In this document: piece after piece, positions 5,145 through 6,525 of the stretch
Position numbering within the stretch: the first letter of the stretch is position 1
Layout of the letters: each line of letters starts with the position of its first letter
Assembly (NCBI GenBank): GCA_016875975.1
Contig: VGOF01000087.1
Coordinates: 1 to 6,525, forward strand
Reading direction: 5' to 3'
DNA: 6,525 bases
Source of the DNA: Chloroflexota bacterium
GTDB lineage: Bacteria > Chloroflexota > Dehalococcoidia > GIF9 > UBA5629
The notes under the pieces: generated by a model
The model's input: only the letters and a program-made list of their open reading frames with translations
Databases searched by the model: none
Told to the model about the DNA's origin: nothing
Program-made: the position numbers and the translations under genes

Positions 5145-5774
5145 CTAAAGTTGTCTACTCTCCTGCAAAAGCAGGTTTACCTTGTTCCAGATGAGAGCTT
5201 TGAGCTGGTTTCTGGGCAAGGTGGCGTCTACTACCATCCAGCGTGCTGGCTCCTGGGCTGCCAGCTCAAGATAACCGTTCCTAACCTTCTGGTGAAAACC
5301 AATCTCCTCAGATTCGAAGCGGTCGTGGTGTCCGGCCTGTTTGCGGGATAGGCCTTTGTCTGCGGGCATGTCCAGCAGTATAGTCAGGTGCGGCTTGATG
5401 CCAGCGGTGGCCCTCTCGTTAATGGCCTTGATAGTAGCTAAATCAATTCCCCGGCCATAACCCTGGTACGTGACTGTTGAATCAGCGAAGCGGTCACAGA
5501 TAACGACCTTGCCCTTCTGCAAGCCGGGTTTGATGACTTCGTCTATTAGCTGAGCGCGCGAAGCGGCAAAGAGCAGCAACTCGGCTTCTGGTGAAAGGTA
5601 GTCTCGGCGTTTTCTTTTCAGCAAGTGTCGCAGCTCTTTGCCCAATGCGGTACCGCCGGGCTCGTGGGTCAACTCTGCTGAGATGCCCAACTGGATGAGC
5701 TTTCTCCACAGGGCTTTAGCCTGTGTGCTCTTGCCACAGCCCTCGCCGCCTTCGAAAGTGATGAATAAGGCCAA
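5145..5774 (-). CDS. tmk: Thymidylate kinase
   Basis: Tmk phosphorylates dTMP to dTDP with ATP, the committed cytosolic step to dTTP. The 209-residue protein has the normal length. The P-loop FEGGEGCGKST (7-17) holds K15. THEPGGTALG (36-45) is the nucleotide-sugar-contacting loop, DRFADSTVTYQGYGRG (94-109) holds the DR(F/Y) motif and the dTMP-binding region, and HHDRFESEEIGFHQKVRNGYLE (149-170) covers the LID region and following helix. The P-loop has no arginine at the variable position, as in the E. coli-type enzymes where basic LID residues assist catalysis. The start is a TTG at 5774. GGAGAA lies 8 bases upstream and the protein begins exactly where the family does (MALFITFEGG), so the rare start codon is well supported. 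It lies 46 bases after the R3H ATPase gene and 44 bases before mnmA. Confidence 0.97.
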   Translation of the reverse strand: MALFITFEGGEGCGKSTQAKALWRKLIQLGISAELTHEPGGTALGKELRHLLKRKRRDYLSPEAELLLFAASRAQLIDEVIKPGLQKGKVVICDRFADSTVTYQGYGRGIDLATIKAINERATAGIKPHLTILLDMPADKGLSRKQAGHHDRFESEEIGFHQKVRNGYLELAAQEPARWMVVDATLPRNQLKALIWNKVNLLLQESRQL

Positions 5775-5780
5775 AATAGC

Positions 5781-5786
5781 TTCTCC
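5781..5786 (-). promoter_or_regulatory. Ribosome binding site supporting the tmk TTG start
   Basis: GGAGAA on the minus strand lies 8 bases before the TTG at 5774. Its GGAG forms the 3' arm of a possible small hairpin (CTCCG at 5803-5807 with CGGAG at 5783-5787, 15-base loop). That hairpin could partly mask the site. Confidence 0.65.
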
Positions 5787-5820
5787 GAAATGCTCTCAAA
5801 TACGGAGTTTGGTCATCCGC

Positions 5821-6525
5821 TTAGCCTTTGAGAATCCTGACCCTTCTCTGCGGCTCTTTGCCCGAGCTATGGGAGAACAGGTTATGCCGTTCAGCCAACA
5901 TATGCTGCAAGCGTCGGATATAAGCATTCTGCGGGCTTAGCTCTACAGAGCTTTTCCCTTCTATTATCTGCGTCACTGCCTGTTCCGCCTCGTCCATAGC
6001 TGGGCCGATGGGGGCATCTTTGTGTGGTGCGAACATGGTATCGAGACATTGCTTCAACTGAAGCGGGTTATTGCTCTTGAGTGCATAGATGGGGATGCCT
6101 GATGCCTCTGCGTCCCTTATCTTCTGTGGTTTGCGGCGGTAGTAGTTCTTGGTGGTCAGCAGGACAGTTGCTGTGTTGAGGTCGGTGGTGAAATCCAGCT
6201 TAATGTGTCTTTCCCTGGCAGCTTCTTCCAGCTTGGCGCGGTTGACGCCGAAAAGATATATACGCTGTGTCTCCCGTCTCGTCTCCGGCCCATGTCTGTT
6301 CAGGGCATGGGAAGCCACTAACTCGCTTTTCTTAATTTCGCCATCAGGGTCCAGCCAGCGAACCTCGCTTTTCTGGGGGTTGCCGTGGAGAATGGCGTCC
6401 ACGGCTTCGGCCACGTCGGGATGAATCACCACCCTGTCCCGTTCTTGTATTTCAACCACTATGTGGAAGGTAGGTGGTGCCTTGCGTTCCAGGATAGATT
6501 TCTGGGTGCGGCGACGCCGTGCCTC
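5821..6525 (-). CDS. AAA-ATPase/R3H single-stranded nucleic-acid-binding protein, C-terminal part (5' end cut off)
   Basis: The frame is open to the right edge, giving the last 234 residues of a longer protein. The visible part begins EARRRRTQKSILERKAPPTF, followed by a VVEIQERDRVVIHPDVAEAVDAIL segment (23-46). A middle domain follows (about 88-160), with IYLFGVNRAKLEEA and TKNYYRRKPQKIRDAEASGI. A C-terminal R3H domain (about 196-234) carries R204-xxx-H208 and ends SSGKEPQRRVRILKG. This order matches Ycf45/SpoIIIAA-like proteins, which have an AAA ATPase domain in front. That ATPase domain would lie beyond the window, so its presence is inference. R3H domains bind single-stranded nucleic acid. 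The cellular job of this family in non-sporulating bacteria is not established. A GTG at 6459 could be mistaken for the start, but the conserved sequence continues upstream of it. The gene ends 46 bases before tmk and probably shares its transcript. Confidence 0.9.
   Translation of the reverse strand, partial: EARRRRTQKSILERKAPPTFHIVVEIQERDRVVIHPDVAEAVDAILHGNPQKSEVRWLDPDGEIKKSELVASHALNRHGPETRRETQRIYLFGVNRAKLEEAARERHIKLDFTTDLNTATVLLTTKNYYRRKPQKIRDAEASGIPIYALKSNNPLQLKQCLDTMFAPHKDAPIGPAMDEAEQAVTQIIEGKSSVELSPQNAYIRRLQHMLAERHNLFSHSSGKEPQRRVRILKG

Noticed and set aside
6457..6459. GTG at 6459 as the start of the R3H protein
   Set aside because: The frame continues to the window edge with sequence typical of the family (ERKAPPTF), so the gene is truncated by the window rather than starting here.
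1..6525. CRISPR array, tRNA/rRNA genes, insertion sequence, toxin-antitoxin or defence genes
   Set aside because: No spaced repeats, cloverleaf-like sequences, transposase motifs or terminal inverted repeats were seen; nearly all sequence is accounted for by nine conserved minus-strand genes.

Overview
The window is a gene-dense bacterial chromosomal segment. All nine protein genes I can support lie on the minus strand, so transcription runs from the right edge to the left edge. Gaps are at most about 53 bases and several neighbours overlap. Every gene is a recognisable housekeeping or conserved family. I see no mobile element, CRISPR array, RNA gene, phage gene or restriction/defence island. 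Base composition is balanced to slightly GC-rich. The Ycf45-like R3H-domain ATPase tail and the style of the SAM hydroxide adenosyltransferase recall Chloroflexota, possibly the Dehalococcoidia branch. That is an inference from remembered family resemblance, not a search.

Layout in transcription order (right to left): (1) the C-terminal part of an AAA-ATPase/R3H nucleic-acid-binding protein, cut by the right edge (5821-6525); (2) thymidylate kinase tmk (5145-5774, TTG start); (3) tRNA 2-thiouridylase mnmA (4015-5100); (4) ribonuclease HII rnhB (3393-4055, GTG start, 41-base overlap with mnmA); (5) YraN/UPF0102 nuclease-like protein (3031-3396, ATGA overlap with rnhB); (6) gatB, amidotransferase subunit B (1448-2977, GTG start); (7) secG (1234-1455, overlapping gatB by 8 bases); (8) SAM hydroxide adenosyltransferase (382-1215); (9) the N-terminal part of a metallo-beta-lactamase-fold hydrolase, cut by the left edge (1-375).

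The arrangement suggests one or two long operons. The right half combines nucleotide supply (tmk), tRNA wobble modification (mnmA) and RNA/DNA maintenance (rnhB, yraN). The left half combines tRNA-dependent amidation (gatB), protein export (secG) and a tightly coupled pair of small-molecule enzymes: a SAM-cleaving enzyme and a metallo-hydrolase related to dihydropterin-phosphate synthases. Weak promoter-like sequences occur before gatB and mnmA.

I did not find a clearly novel system. The points most worth a second look are the coupled SAM-adenosyltransferase/metallo-hydrolase pair, the start-site questions (secG, gatB, mnmA), the lack of a Shine-Dalgarno sequence before mnmA, and the R3H ATPase next to tmk.
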